A stretch of DNA of 64,000 nucleotides, taken from the NCBI GenBank assembly GCA_006503535.1, contig QYRS01000007.1, positions 2,356,001 to 2,420,000 on the forward strand, read 5' to 3'. The translations under genes and the position numbers were made by a program. How positions within the stretch are numbered: the first letter of the stretch is position 1; each line of letters begins with the position of its first letter. Source of the DNA: Arthrinium phaeospermum. Lineage: Eukaryota > Ascomycota > Sordariomycetes > Amphisphaeriales > Apiosporaceae. The notes under the pieces are model-generated. The model did not search any database. It was given only the letters and a program-made list of their open reading frames with translations, and had not been told where the DNA came from. Shown piece by piece: positions 1-10,843 of this stretch.

Positions 1-1074
1 TTAAACATCGACTCGGAAAGGCAAGAGATGGCTCAAAGACACGAGAAGCGGCCGGATCGTTTTACCCAAGCATTAATGAGATTCGGGTTTGCACAAGCAA
101 CTGAGTCTAGAGATCGTGTGTACGCACTCCTCTCGCTATATGTCGACACCACGGACCCAGCCGCATTACAAGCTGATTACAGCATCAATTGCAAACAGCT
201 TTTCTTTGCTGTGCTTGGATTTTGTCGTTCGATATCTGGGTGCGGTTGCGCCGAGTTGGGTGGTCATTTGCTTCAGGTTCTGGGATTAGATGAGGGCGAT
301 ATGATCCCATTCATACTCAGGACGCAGCCCATCATCGATGAAATCAACCTGATCGCGGATCCTTCTACTGTCAATCAGCACTTGATATTGCAGTTTCTCA
401 AGGACGTTCGGGAAGCAGCAGAGTATACCGAACTATCAGTCAAATGGCCGCCGGATCGAGGCCAATATCCAGGTCGACTATGTCCCTGCTTTCTTGCTGC
501 GTGTAGACCTAGCAGGCTTGGGCCGCAGCTTTGCATAAGCGATCGTTTGTATCGGGTTATTGATCATTTCAACTCGTCCCCAGACACAGCGTTTCTAGTT
601 CTGAGGCCCTCGATCATAGGGCCCCTCTTATCAGGGGTTATAATTCTCGAAGGGCGCAGGCCCTGGATTATAAAACCATATCTATCGGTGATTGCGATGA
701 TCCAAAGGCTCAGACAAACCAGATCCCAAACCTTGGGAGTTCCTATGGCATGTGCTACCTGGTCGAAACACCCGTCTCTCTATTATCACAACATTCAGAG
801 CCGTCTTGCCGATACCTCCAGAAAATTACTACGGGGGCGATCGAAGTTCTTAGTGGCTTTCAAGGAACATCGCATTGGGCTCGAGTCGCTGCCCGAGACA
901 ATGGCGAACACTATGGTCAAGGAGAACGATCAGTCTGGTCATAGTCCAACATGCGTTGGCTTCAAGGGCTGTATGAAATTGATGGACAAATACGGCTGGG
1001 ACTTGGTGGATTCTGATGGCGAGTCTAAGATCCATGGAAACATGTTTAAACCCTTTACAGAATTCCCTCTCTAA
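1..1074 (+). CDS. HET-domain protein, C-terminal part (cut by left edge)
   Basis: The frame is open from base 1, so the gene starts outside the window; the first internal Met is at 28. About 20 residues after that Met the segment ATESRDRVYALLSL, followed shortly by ADYSINCKQLFF, is the conserved end of the fungal HET domain (heterokaryon incompatibility, NLR-like self/non-self recognition and cell death). The HET core itself lies off the window. The remaining roughly 300 residues are the variable C-terminal region typical of HET proteins, with no second domain that I recognise. No intron is needed up to the stop at 1072-1074. The family call rests on one motif block and its spacing to the ADY segment. 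The exact allele type is not identifiable. Confidence 0.8.
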   Translation, partial: LNIDSERQEMAQRHEKRPDRFTQALMRFGFAQATESRDRVYALLSLYVDTTDPAALQADYSINCKQLFFAVLGFCRSISGCGCAELGGHLLQVLGLDEGDMIPFILRTQPIIDEINLIADPSTVNQHLILQFLKDVREAAEYTELSVKWPPDRGQYPGRLCPCFLAACRPSRLGPQLCISDRLYRVIDHFNSSPDTAFLVLRPSIIGPLLSGVIILEGRRPWIIKPYLSVIAMIQRLRQTRSQTLGVPMACATWSKHPSLYYHNIQSRLADTSRKLLRGRSKFLVAFKEHRIGLESLPETMANTMVKENDQSGHSPTCVGFKGCMKLMDKYGWDLVDSDGESKIHGNMFKPFTEFPL

Positions 1075-1272
1075 AAAGGTGTATAATAATTAATCAATTT
1101 TATCATTGTTTTTCCTATATAAAATTTAATATTGAATTAGTGAAGGGTTACTTTTTAATCTTATTATTACTCAGGGTTTGTCTATTTCAACAGACTCTAG
1201 GGAATGACACCTTTACTAGCTGACCAAGCATTGATATCATGCGCACTTAGATAATCAAAACCCGCCATCCAT
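1075..1272. other. AT-rich spacer between convergent genes
   Basis: Short stretch between the stop of the HET gene and the stop of the oxidoreductase on the other strand. About 1080-1170 is strongly AT-rich with many TTAAT/AATATT words, unlike the GC-rich coding DNA around it. It may be simple 3' UTR sequence or RIP-like decay. Confidence 0.5.
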
Positions 1273-3011
1273 CTACCCGCTCCCATTCCTAATCGTATTT
1301 CCATTCGCATGCCCGTTTATATGCTCATTTGCATGTCCGTTGGTATGCCCATTTGTGTGTCCACTCGCCTTCCCATTTGCCTCTCCATCGTGATTCCCGT
1401 TTTCAGTAGGGAGAAGGTTTACAGCCTTCTTGAATATGTTGTTGGGGTCGTATTTGACCTTCAGCTCGCGCAACCGCTGAATGTTGGGTCCAAAGACCCG
1501 ATCTGCCCTGGTGAAGACTCTGTCTTCCTCCGTTGCCGGGACTGCGTTGTTGTTTCAGTCAGTTCTCATCCAGGCCCCTCTAAAGTAAATAGTCGATGAT
1601 GACAACTTACTCAGATAGTTCAAGTACGTCCCCCCACGATCCCCCGCCTCATCCCCCCGCCAGCCCCGAACCTTGAGAAAGTGTGTCAGCTCCGAGCAGA
1701 TGCGCCGCGCCTCGCCGTCCTTCTCGGGGCTGTGCCAGGCCATGTTGATGATCATGTTGAAAGCCTTTCCGTCGCGCCCCGCAAAGGCCGTGGCCGCGCC
1801 GTCGACGGCGCTGATCTTACCATGAGGGATCAGCTCGAAGGCCACCATGCTGCCGGCCCGCATCTCGCGGTTCCCCTCGGGGGCGAGCGCGGCGTGGAAC
1901 ATGTCGCTTACCTTCTGCACGAACGCAAGGTCGAGGGGCGGGACGAAGTTGGCGCCGCTGAAGAGGTAGCGCTTTCCCGGCGGCGCTTTGGGGTTCGGGA
2001 AGGTGTTGGCGACGGGGTAGGGGATGACGGCGGTGGTGTTCATGATCGAGTCCAAATTGAGCAGGGGCGCGTAGAACGCCTCGGCGGCTTCTTTGGGGCC
2101 GTTGAAGAACATGGTACTGGCCACGCAGGGCTCGAGGGTGGCGGGGTGGCACGTGAGCATAGGCATCATGGCTTGGTCCCCGTCGTTCTTGTCGCAGAAC
2201 TCGTTGATGAAAGTAACCAAATTGGGAAGGGCGGTGATCGGCAAGACCAGGACCCCGCCCCAGACCATACCCTGGGGAAAGATGCGCGACGTAAAGGAGG
2301 TGACGACGCCGAAGCTGTGGCCCGCGCCGCGAAGCGCCCAGAACAGGTCCGAGTTCTCCGTCTCGCTGGCCGTCACCACATCGCCGTTGGCCAGGACTAC
2401 CTCGCATCGCACCAGCACGTCGATGCTCAGCCCGTGCCGCCCCGTCAGCTGCCCGAACCCGCCACCGAGAACGAGCCCACCGACGCCCGTATGGCTGACG
2501 GTGCCGCCCACGGTCGCAAACCCCTTCTCCCAGAGGGCACCGTCAACATCCTCCCAGAGGCAGCCGCCGCCGAACGTGACTGTTTCGTTGGACGTATCTA
2601 CCGACACGGACCGCAATAGGCCCAGGTCCACCACCATGCCGCCCTCACTAGCCGAGGCCCCGGACGGGCTGTGGCCACCGCCACGGACCACCAGGGGAAG
2701 GGCGTGGGAGGTGGCGAACTGCACAGCTTGACTGGCTTCTTGGGCGTCGGCTGGTTTGACTACCACGGCCTAATTATGAGGGTTGCTGTGAGCAGCAAGA
2801 CTATAGGGGGGTGATAGACAGAGAAAGAAAGCGCAAAGGAAGGGATCTAACATACGGCTCGTTTGACGCACGTAGCGCTCCACCGCAGCAGGCTCTCCTC
2901 GTACCCACTATCCCCCGGCGTCAGTACCTGGCCTTGGACGATGCGCTTGCGCAGTGATGCGAAGTCGAGTGTCGCCGCGCCGACCTCGTTTGGTAAGGCG
3001 ATGGAACTCAT
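1273..3011 (-). CDS. FAD-linked oxidoreductase (BBE family)
   Basis: Three exons: 3011-2856, 2769-1611, 1541-1273, giving 527 aa. Introns are gtatgt...ttag and gtaagt...gcag, and both joins keep the frame. Residues 50-220 form a PCMH-type FAD-binding domain: [10 protein letters not shown] with His85 as the likely covalent FAD anchor, and [13 protein letters not shown]. The Cys of the bicovalent BBE site is absent (TVSHTGVGG), so attachment is probably through His only. The C-terminus has the BBE motif (YLNYL before the last intron, [10 protein letters not shown] after it). No signal peptide is visible, so it is probably intracellular. The last 40 residues are an NGH-rich low-complexity tail after the normal family end. 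Such enzymes oxidise small alcohols, amines or phenolics; the substrate cannot be read from sequence. Confidence 0.88.
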
Positions 3012-3907
3012 TGTAGATCTGGGGAAACTGGATACGACGAGAGATGGGGGGAAGTGTGCTTTGTGTGTAGTAATGTGTTGCCCGCCACCCCCTTGCGTGG
3101 CTAGTTGACAGGTCACACGGAAGCCTCAGCCCTTTCAGCTTTGATGTGTCAGGTTTCAAATGCGGCAGGTCGAGGCCAATAGGCTGGTATCTTGATATGA
3201 AAGCTGCATAGATGCGGCGAGTTCGTCTTTCCAGAAACCGCAATATATATACTTGATTAGCCCGGAAGCTGCGGGCTACTTTCTTCAGGGGGCCGTGGTG
3301 TTCTTGAGTTGCGAGGCGTTCGGCTTGGGGCGTCGTCGGTTTCAGCTGGGTCCTTGTCTCGGGTAGCGTTGGACTAGTTCAGGCTCAAAAGGCGTAAGGT
3401 TCTGCTCGACTTCACACAGCCCCTTACTATTCCCAGTGTTAGCGCCAAAGGAGGCGTGCGGTGGCGAATCTGCGGTCCCCTAAAAAGAGCTCCTGAACAG
3501 CCACGGACTACAATTTGCGACCAGCAGATTGATGTAAGCTGGTTTAAGCCTGGATGGCTGCTGTGGGTGCTTTCCCAGCCTGTATGAAACTGTGATCATG
3601 CACTGGCGCTCATCCGAAGTGGAAAAGCTCCCTGATATCTACTTACCATTGGGGGCGATGTACTGAGCTGGCGCCATCATAGGCCCGCAAGCCTGCTTCC
3701 TGTACAGAAGCAGAGGTAGAAGAACCTTAAGTATTGGTTGTGGCGTGACATTTGTCAAATATTTCAGATATATATAGTACAGTATTGCATGCTATACAAA
3801 ACCTCATTAACTGCTTTGCAACCTATATCAGATTGCCGACAAGCACAGCCCAGCGCGCCGACCCCTTGGATTCATCAGAATCTGCCCCCTTTCCCCATAG
3901 ACACCGC
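3012..3907. promoter_or_regulatory. Upstream region of the FAD oxidoreductase
   Basis: Nine hundred bases between the start of the oxidoreductase and the 3' end of the next minus-strand gene. On the minus strand a TATATATA box lies at 3244-3251, about 235 nt before the ATG. No coding potential beyond short chance frames was seen in the rest. Confidence 0.45.
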
Positions 3908-6900
3908 TCACTCAACACCCTTCCACCTCTCCTCCAGCTCGCGCACCTGCTCCGCCTCCGCCATGCGGTCGCCCGGGTTCATTTTGCGAACCCGCGCATA
4001 GGTCTCAGCAAAGACCCGGCGCCGCTCCGCCGCGAACTCGAGCAGCGGCTTCGGATCCGCCACCGCCTGCTCGGTGCCGTTGCAGAGGATGTACAAGTCG
4101 CGCATGCGGGGCGAGTACATCTCGCACATGTCACCCCCATCGCCGTCCTCTCCATCCTTCTCGATCAAGTCATCCTTCAGAGTCATCAGCCCCGCGAGCG
4201 CCTCATGCTTCCGCGCGAACTCGTGGTAGCACTCCGGGCAGACGGTGCACTCCTTCCAGCCGTACCAGCGGCGCCCCTTATTGTTGTTGCCACCTGCCTC
4301 GTAGCGAGGACAGGGCGGTATCGCGGCATATTCGTCAGCGTAGGCCGCGAGCGCGGTCGGGGACTGCGTATAGTAAGTCTCGAGCAGCCGGGTGTAGAAA
4401 TCGCGCCCCCGCGGGTGCGCCGGGTTCATGCAGCAAGGCAGGACGGCCCCGGGCGGTATATTGATCTTGCGGCGGAAGAACTGGCTGACGCCCAGAGGCT
4501 CCGCGACGCTGACGTAGCACGAGCTGCAGACCTGGTACCCCGCGTCGGCCCCGACGCCGTGGAGCGTGTACCAGACGCCGTCCTTGATGCCCGCGGGGTC
4601 GCAGAACTTCTCCTGGCTGAGCTTGTTCATGGCGGCCCAGAACACGGTGGAGTCTTTTAGCTCCTCGGCGCGCGACATGGCCGTGCTGATGTTGAATTGG
4701 GCCATGGGGCAGCGGACCTCTTGTCCCTGCGTGGCGGACAGCTGCTCATCGGGCGCCCATTTGCCGGCGTCGGTGGTGTGGAACACGCGGTCCAGGAAGC
4801 AGGCCGCGCAGAGCAGGAGCCAGTCCGGCCCATGTACAGGCCGGAACCAAGGCCTACCGTACGCGTACGCAGTCTCCTGTCCAGGACAGGCCGGCATTTC
4901 CGCACGCGCCCTAGCTTCCCGAACAAAAGTCGACCAGTCGCCCTTGGGCCCCTGCTTCTCGAACTCCTTCCGGACGAAAGGGACCGAAAAGTCGCAGTTC
5001 CAGACCTCCTCGGGCCGCTGGGCGTCCGGGTGCGGCCGGAAGTACGAGACCATCTGCGGGAACACCTTGACGCGGTCCTCGTAGCACGCCTCGCACACGA
5101 CGAACCAGGAGGGGAACTGGTGCAGCTTGGGCGTGTACCACTTGACGCCCTCCCTGCCCTTGGCGCCCGCGGCGAAACCCTTGCAGTCGGCGACGCGGCT
5201 GCGGTGCTGCATCCAGTCCGTGACGGGCTGCAGGTAGTCGGACGCGACGGCCTTCTTCCACAGGTCGTCCTTCATGCGCGGGCGGCTGAAGCGGCACGCG
5301 CGGGGCTCGCCGCCCTCGGCGGGCGCGGCGACGTGGAAGGCGTCGCGGAACTGGGAGGACGCGATGTGGTCGGCGTGGCACCTCGAGCAGATGAAGAACT
5401 CGGGGGCGGCAAAGTGCGTGTACCACGTTGTTTCGAACGTGACGGGTGTTTCGATGCAGGTGGTTACCGGCCTGGACGCCGCTGGGGATGAGGATGATGC
5501 CTTTGCTTGGTCTGGCTGGCCATCTGGGTCTGGTGAAACGCCGTGATCATGACTAGGAAATGGGTAATAAAATTCATGTCCATATAGTTCATAGGGCGCC
5601 GGCGATGTATCAGTAGTAGTAATGTCAGTCTCAGTAGTGTCAGTCGCAGTAGTGTCAGTCGCAGTAGTAGTGTCAGGTACAGGGGACGAAGGTGCGGTTT
5701 TATATGGTTCGGGGGTCGTGCCAGCCCCTGCTCGGCTGAAAGAGTCTGTCTCCTCGTCCTGGCCTGGGAGAGTGGTGAACTCAGGCTCCGCGAATGAAGA
5801 CATCTGCGGCGGGCCAGAAGACGACAGCGAAACCGATGCCGGTCTCTGCGAATTGAGCGGTGTCTTTGGCGGCTTCAGTGGCGCGATTGGGGTGGAGCTA
5901 GCCTCCGGTTCTGAATCAATGAAGGATTGCCTGGAGAGTGGCCGGACCCTCAATGTCTCGTCGCCATGGACCGGGGACGAGACCGTATCCAAATCGGCGT
6001 CGGTGAGTTCTATGGCGGGGCCCATCATCTGGTCCAGCAGTTCCTCGATATGCTCATCCGACTTGGTCGGCGTCTTGATCGGCGGCATCGGGAAGAAAGA
6101 CAGTTCATTGGGAGATTGCGGATTTGATACCGGGGTTCCTTCTTCTGGCGGAGGAGAAACCACGGCGGCTACCGGCGGTGTTGGCACTGGCGAAGTGCTT
6201 GGCTCAGTTGCGGGCAATGGGGTGTAAGGAGGCGGCACCTCCCCCGGCGTTGAGGTGTCCAAAGAAACCGAAGAGCCGTTGACGGAGTGGACATTGCTAC
6301 TAAGTGGCGATACGTTTGGCAGTGAAGTGTTTGAAGTTGAAGGTTCAGGCGAGAGATTTGTTCTTGGCTGAGCCGCTGACGGGGTTGGGATTTGAGGCGG
6401 GGGTCCAGATGGGGGAGGAGGGAAACTTGTCAGATTGAGAGGACTCTGGGAGCTAGGAGGCAGAGGCGACGATGCGCTCGGAAATAGGGGCGATGACGCT
6501 GCAGTACTTGGGGCCGTGCTGGGTGGTGTTGCCTCGACTTCAGCCGGTCTGGCCACAGGGCGGCGGGGAGGCAGAGGCGGAGGCTTATTCCCGTAGGGGG
6601 ATTGTGGTCTGTTGGGTGACAGGGGTGGTGGCGGGAAACTCATCAGCGTCGTCGGCCTTCCCGTGTTATTGTTCCAGGGAGGAGCAAGACTGGACCAAGA
6701 CGCCGACCGGCCAGGCCCATCGCCATGTGTTGAGGCATTGCCGAAACCCGTGGGCCGTGGGGGGAGCGCTGGCGGCGGCCCCTCCGAGGGTATCGGCGAT
6801 GAACCTGAGCTTCGGGGCGGTGGCCCGGGCGGCGGTGGAAAACTGGTGAGTCTGGAATCTCCGGAGTAAGATGCTGCCAATGGCGGCCTTGGGCTGCGGG

Positions 6901-6946
6901 GTGGCAGCGGAGGCCTGTACTCGGCATCGCGGCCACGATTCTGCAT
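3908..6946 (-). CDS. Proline-rich protein with five CxxC modules
   Basis: Single exon, 1012 aa from Met at 6946. An in-frame Met at 7093 would add 49 less conserved-looking residues; I prefer 6946 because the Pro-rich composition begins there. The N-terminal half is low complexity: PPLPPR and FPPPP-type SH3/WW-like runs, Ser/Thr-rich linkers and a TDTT repeat. The C-terminal half repeats a module of an aromatic 'WY/WF' strand followed by a CxxC knuckle: ICSRCH, VCEACY, LCAACF, VCSSCY and VCPECY. Five such pairs suggest a zinc- or disulphide-held repeat domain. I know similar ascomycete proteins of unknown function (sometimes labelled integral membrane protein), but there is no clear membrane segment here. 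Function not assigned. Confidence 0.75.
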   Translation of the reverse strand: MQNRGRDAEYRPPLPPRSPRPPLAASYSGDSRLTSFPPPPGPPPRSSGSSPIPSEGPPPALPPRPTGFGNASTHGDGPGRSASWSSLAPPWNNNTGRPTTLMSFPPPPLSPNRPQSPYGNKPPPLPPRRPVARPAEVEATPPSTAPSTAASSPLFPSASSPLPPSSQSPLNLTSFPPPPSGPPPQIPTPSAAQPRTNLSPEPSTSNTSLPNVSPLSSNVHSVNGSSVSLDTSTPGEVPPPYTPLPATEPSTSPVPTPPVAAVVSPPPEEGTPVSNPQSPNELSFFPMPPIKTPTKSDEHIEELLDQMMGPAIELTDADLDTVSSPVHGDETLRVRPLSRQSFIDSEPEASSTPIAPLKPPKTPLNSQRPASVSLSSSGPPQMSSFAEPEFTTLPGQDEETDSFSRAGAGTTPEPYKTAPSSPVPDTTTATDTTATDTTETDITTTDTSPAPYELYGHEFYYPFPSHDHGVSPDPDGQPDQAKASSSSPAASRPVTTCIETPVTFETTWYTHFAAPEFFICSRCHADHIASSQFRDAFHVAAPAEGGEPRACRFSRPRMKDDLWKKAVASDYLQPVTDWMQHRSRVADCKGFAAGAKGREGVKWYTPKLHQFPSWFVVCEACYEDRVKVFPQMVSYFRPHPDAQRPEEVWNCDFSVPFVRKEFEKQGPKGDWSTFVREARARAEMPACPGQETAYAYGRPWFRPVHGPDWLLLCAACFLDRVFHTTDAGKWAPDEQLSATQGQEVRCPMAQFNISTAMSRAEELKDSTVFWAAMNKLSQEKFCDPAGIKDGVWYTLHGVGADAGYQVCSSCYVSVAEPLGVSQFFRRKINIPPGAVLPCCMNPAHPRGRDFYTRLLETYYTQSPTALAAYADEYAAIPPCPRYEAGGNNNKGRRWYGWKECTVCPECYHEFARKHEALAGLMTLKDDLIEKDGEDGDGGDMCEMYSPRMRDLYILCNGTEQAVADPKPLLEFAAERRRVFAETYARVRKMNPGDRMAEAEQVRELEERWKGVE
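5613..5680 (+). repeat. Minisatellite inside the proline-rich gene
   Basis: Imperfect tandem copies of an about 18-base unit (gtgtcagtcgcagtagt). It encodes the TDTT repeat on the minus strand. The unit length is a multiple of three, so copy-number change keeps the frame. Confidence 0.7.
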
Positions 6947-9900
6947 GTTCAGAGCGCCGAGACGTGGGACAGTGGGACCCCCGGACCCAAAGAAAAGCAG
7001 CGGCCGACTGTTCCAGAAAAGGCCAAGCTGTGTACCAGGTTCAAGCTGCAAAGACTGTACAGACTGGCAAAAGACGGATGACCCTCGGCTCAAAGCACTA
7101 TACGGCAGGAGTCAAGCAGCGCAGTCAGAGTCATCCTTGTTTTGGACAATTTGGACAAGAGTTCACACAATCTCCCGGTTTTCAGCTGTCAACAGGCACC
7201 ACCCGTGGCTTGAAATAGCAAAAGACCCCACAGCATGAGCCCCCAAGTTTAGTTCGCGCGAGCTAACATGCGGCCTTGGCAATTGATCAGCCTTGAAAAA
7301 ATTAATCCATCCTTCGTCACGAGCCAGAACAAGTCGGTCAGTGACACAGGGCCAAAAGTGTCAGGGGTGATGCACTCACTACCTACGTGACCGGCTAGCA
7401 ACAAACGGATTGTAACGGATGGTTACCAAGACATTTTAATCAGTCATCTAGGGTCATCCGTTTGCACTTGATTTGGAGGATATGTACTGGAAACACTTGC
7501 GATGAACCACTTGACGTCCCGAGCGGGGTACAGAGGATGTTGACGAGATGAAAATGACGGTATGGGGTAGACAAGAAAACCCCATTCTTGGCGCGATATC
7601 CATTTTGCAGCTTTCGCCATAGGTAGATGATCTGGTACATCAGCTCAGCACGTCACCTGATCCATCTCGAGAAAAGGCCATCCGCTATGATGAGCCAGGC
7701 GGGCGCGGCATTTGCCGGCTGACTACCTACATGTATTGAGCATCGCCAGTAGACATGTTACTAAGCATACCATCGACTTCGGGTAATCGTGATGATGATT
7801 CCTGATTCCTGGAAAATGCAGGATACGGCTGAACTCTACCGGAATTCCAGAACTTCCGGTCATTCGGGGGGCTAGATGGGGTTGAGATTGAGACGTTTTG
7901 GTGAGATGGTAAGGGCGCAAAAGCAAGTTTGATTTCACCGTCTGTTCTTCTGGGATATCGGCATGTCGGTAAGAACAGCTCGGCCTCGGTCGCCTGCCAA
8001 GTCCCCCCTCCCAACTTCTTGAAGAGAAAGAAAGGAGTGCAGAAACCAACTTGGAAGCAATCAGGTGCAGGGAGGCAGACTTTCGCATTTCTTGCATTCA
8101 GCGCCGCTCCCTGTGGTGGGCTGTATCAAAACCATCTCAGAATTGTGAGATGGTTGACTTTGGGCTTGTCTTAGGTACGGAGCTAGACTGCCAGGTACCT
8201 CTCACCGCGGTGAAGGCGAAAAAAACAGGAGACAGGCAAGGAATAGGTTGACCCCGCGTGCGGCCCGTGGGAAGAGTGGAAGGTCGGCCATTGTTGGAAC
8301 CGAGTTTAGCGCACCCGACCCCCCTTATCTGCCATTGCAGCCAGCAGAAAAGATTGATGAGTGACATGGAAGCCCAGTGATCCACAGGTGATGCTGTCCC
8401 TTTTCGAATTCACCCAGCCGCCGACGCGCCAACGGGTCCCATTTCCAGGGCTCTGAGTGGTCATGGCCCTCGCGGGCAGCGGCAAGAGAGTTCAGGTCAC
8501 AGGCACGGAGCGAAAGAAACCACATGCAGTGATTGATGGGCAAACACGAAGAACGAGCAAGTCGGTATGAGGTAGGTGTAGGTTACAAAGCCCGTCCCCG
8601 ATACATACCACACCCAACCCGAATGATTGTGTGACAGCTGCATGGCGCATCACCCAACACTTAAAAAAACACGTGCATGTAACACAACCAAAAACGAACA
8701 AGCTCGTTTCAAGGACGAGCAGGAGTTTCAGGAGCCAATCTCGAGAGTTGAGATGTCGTTTGTCAGCTTACGGCCCCCTTTGGCTTCGCGTGCGGCGCTG
8801 TTTGCAACTGCCTGCGAAGGGAGCGCCTTACGTGCCTACGTTTCTAGGCCCGAACCGTACATTCTTCCATACGGCTGGCTGTAGAAAGGGGGATGGTGTG
8901 TGGATGAACTGAACGGGCCAATATCGCTTGACTGCAGTGGGCATGTAAGCCGTGCTTATGCACATACCTACTCTTAGTACGAGAGAGAGAGACCACCACC
9001 ACCCGACCTTATATTCTCACATGATATGACCGGGACCTCTCCAACTGCTGCACGCACGATCCTTTTGCGACTACTCGCTACTCGTACACAACCTACTTTT
9101 ACTGCCGTGAGGGCCGGCTAACTTGGAGGGTTCTCTGCAGACTGCATGGGGCTATCCATGTCTTGCCGGCATCATCAAGTGCCAATGCACCACCTACTAA
9201 CCGCCGACATGCAGAGATGCAGCAACATGTGGACCTTTGGAAATAACAAGAAGCAATAATGTCAACATACACGAGGCATATCCAAATAAAAGATGAACCA
9301 CGAGTTGTTGATGTTGGAGTTTGATGCATAAGCCCGAGAGGAGCCAGGAGCCTTGCCTGCCTCCCTGCTCGCCAACAGCCCTGCTTGGACGGAAAGGTGG
9401 GAACGGGCAAGGGATAGATCGACTTTAGGTTAGTGCAAGTGGAGAGGGGAAGGGGAGGTGGATGAGGATTTGTGGATGTGGCCTCTCTTGGCTGCTTGGT
9501 AGTGGCCTTTGCTCCCTCCGAACGCGTCCAGTTGGCCAGTCTCATTGGTAATTGAATGGCGCAAAGTGGGCGTGGCGGTTCGTCCAGTCTGGTGGCTCTT
9601 ACCACATGGTGCTGGGTGCCTGCTGCCTTCTTCCTCATGTTCTTTTCCAGGAGAGGCTATGTACATGTAAGCAGCAGATGCAGTGCAGTCGGCTGTGGTT
9701 TCCTTACCTAAGCCCTCCCATTTCTGCTCCAATTAGGTGCTGTTCGGCTCTCACCCTCACGGCTGCAGCGCTGCTGCTTACTGGCTGCTAAGGCCTGCAA
9801 ACTGCTGCTGCTGCGCTGCACCTGCACCTGGTTACTGCACTGCTCCACGGCCTCGCCTCAATCAAATCGACCCCTTGCCCCTCTGGCACCCAAAGTCCCA

Positions 9901-10843
9901 TCCATCTAGCCTGCCGACTCGGACGGTTCAAGTCACTCAACTCACATTTGTTCATTTGTTGTCGGAATCCACATACAGTAGATGATGCATGCTCGTTCTG
10001 TACATACATCGAGTAGCCGACATACCTACAACCTTCTTGCCGTTCGTTAGCCGGCCCATTCGAGCGGGTGCACCTGTCCCAACGGCTTCCTGGCCTTGCT
10101 GGCGGTTACTTGTTTAAACAGGAAACCAGGCAGGATTTTTGGAGTTGGTCCTGGCTTTTCGCCGGGCCTGCCTGACACTAAACTTAAACCCGCCCATCAC
10201 CCGCTCTAGAAGTACCTCCCTCCTGCTACGCAGCGCAGTAAATTCCCACTCTACGCACGCTGGCCTCGCCTGGGTCCAGAAAGTGAGAAACCACAACACG
10301 CGATTAACGTCTGGCCAAACCCCATTCTCCCCAAACCCGTCTTTTTCTACTACCCTCTTGTCTGTTTCCTAGCCTGCAACTCTCCATTCACGACCCGGTT
10401 CGGTTTTTCTTCTGGTTGGGGTTGAATATCCTCTTCTCTATTCCGACTACTCTCGGAGATCTCTCTCTCAGCAGCTACCTACTTCTCGGTGGTCCTCCCT
10501 CAAAAAGGCAACAGCAAAGACTAGCTCGCAACCGGTCCTAAACACTCCGAGCCCGACCAATCTCCCCCGTGGCTGCGTCTCTGCCATCAGCCATCAGCAG
10601 CAACTTACTGCTGCCCTTGTTCACCGAGTCAAACGTACAATTTGTCTCATTCCCATTCTTGTCCGAGTGGGCACGCACGCACACATACAATACGCACATA
10701 CACACGTACGCCCGCCCGCCTGACATTTGCATGGGCTTTGGCATCCCTTGAACCTTTCTTCACCGTTCTTCGAAGCCCATAACGACTCTGCCGACCCAAC
10801 TTCCCAACACATGTTTTGAAGCAGCAATCAACCTACACCCAAT
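6947..10843. other. Long gene-free interval upstream of cdc4-like gene
   Basis: Nearly 3.9 kb without a recognisable gene on either strand; the open frames present are short or of chance composition. The last 500 bases (about 10,330-10,843) are pyrimidine-rich with CA-type runs (10,670-10,720), as expected for the promoter and long leader of the F-box/WD40 gene. A short GA/CCA microsatellite sits near 8,980-9,003. The rest could hold long UTRs or a non-coding RNA, but nothing in the sequence proves that. Confidence 0.5.

Noticed and set aside
6947..7093. Upstream Met at 7093 as start of the proline-rich protein
   Set aside because: The extra 49 residues lack the family's Pro-rich character; kept only as an alternative start.
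9099..9638. 179-codon minus-strand open frame in the long interval before cdc4
   Set aside because: Chance composition, no start context, no splice partners or domain.
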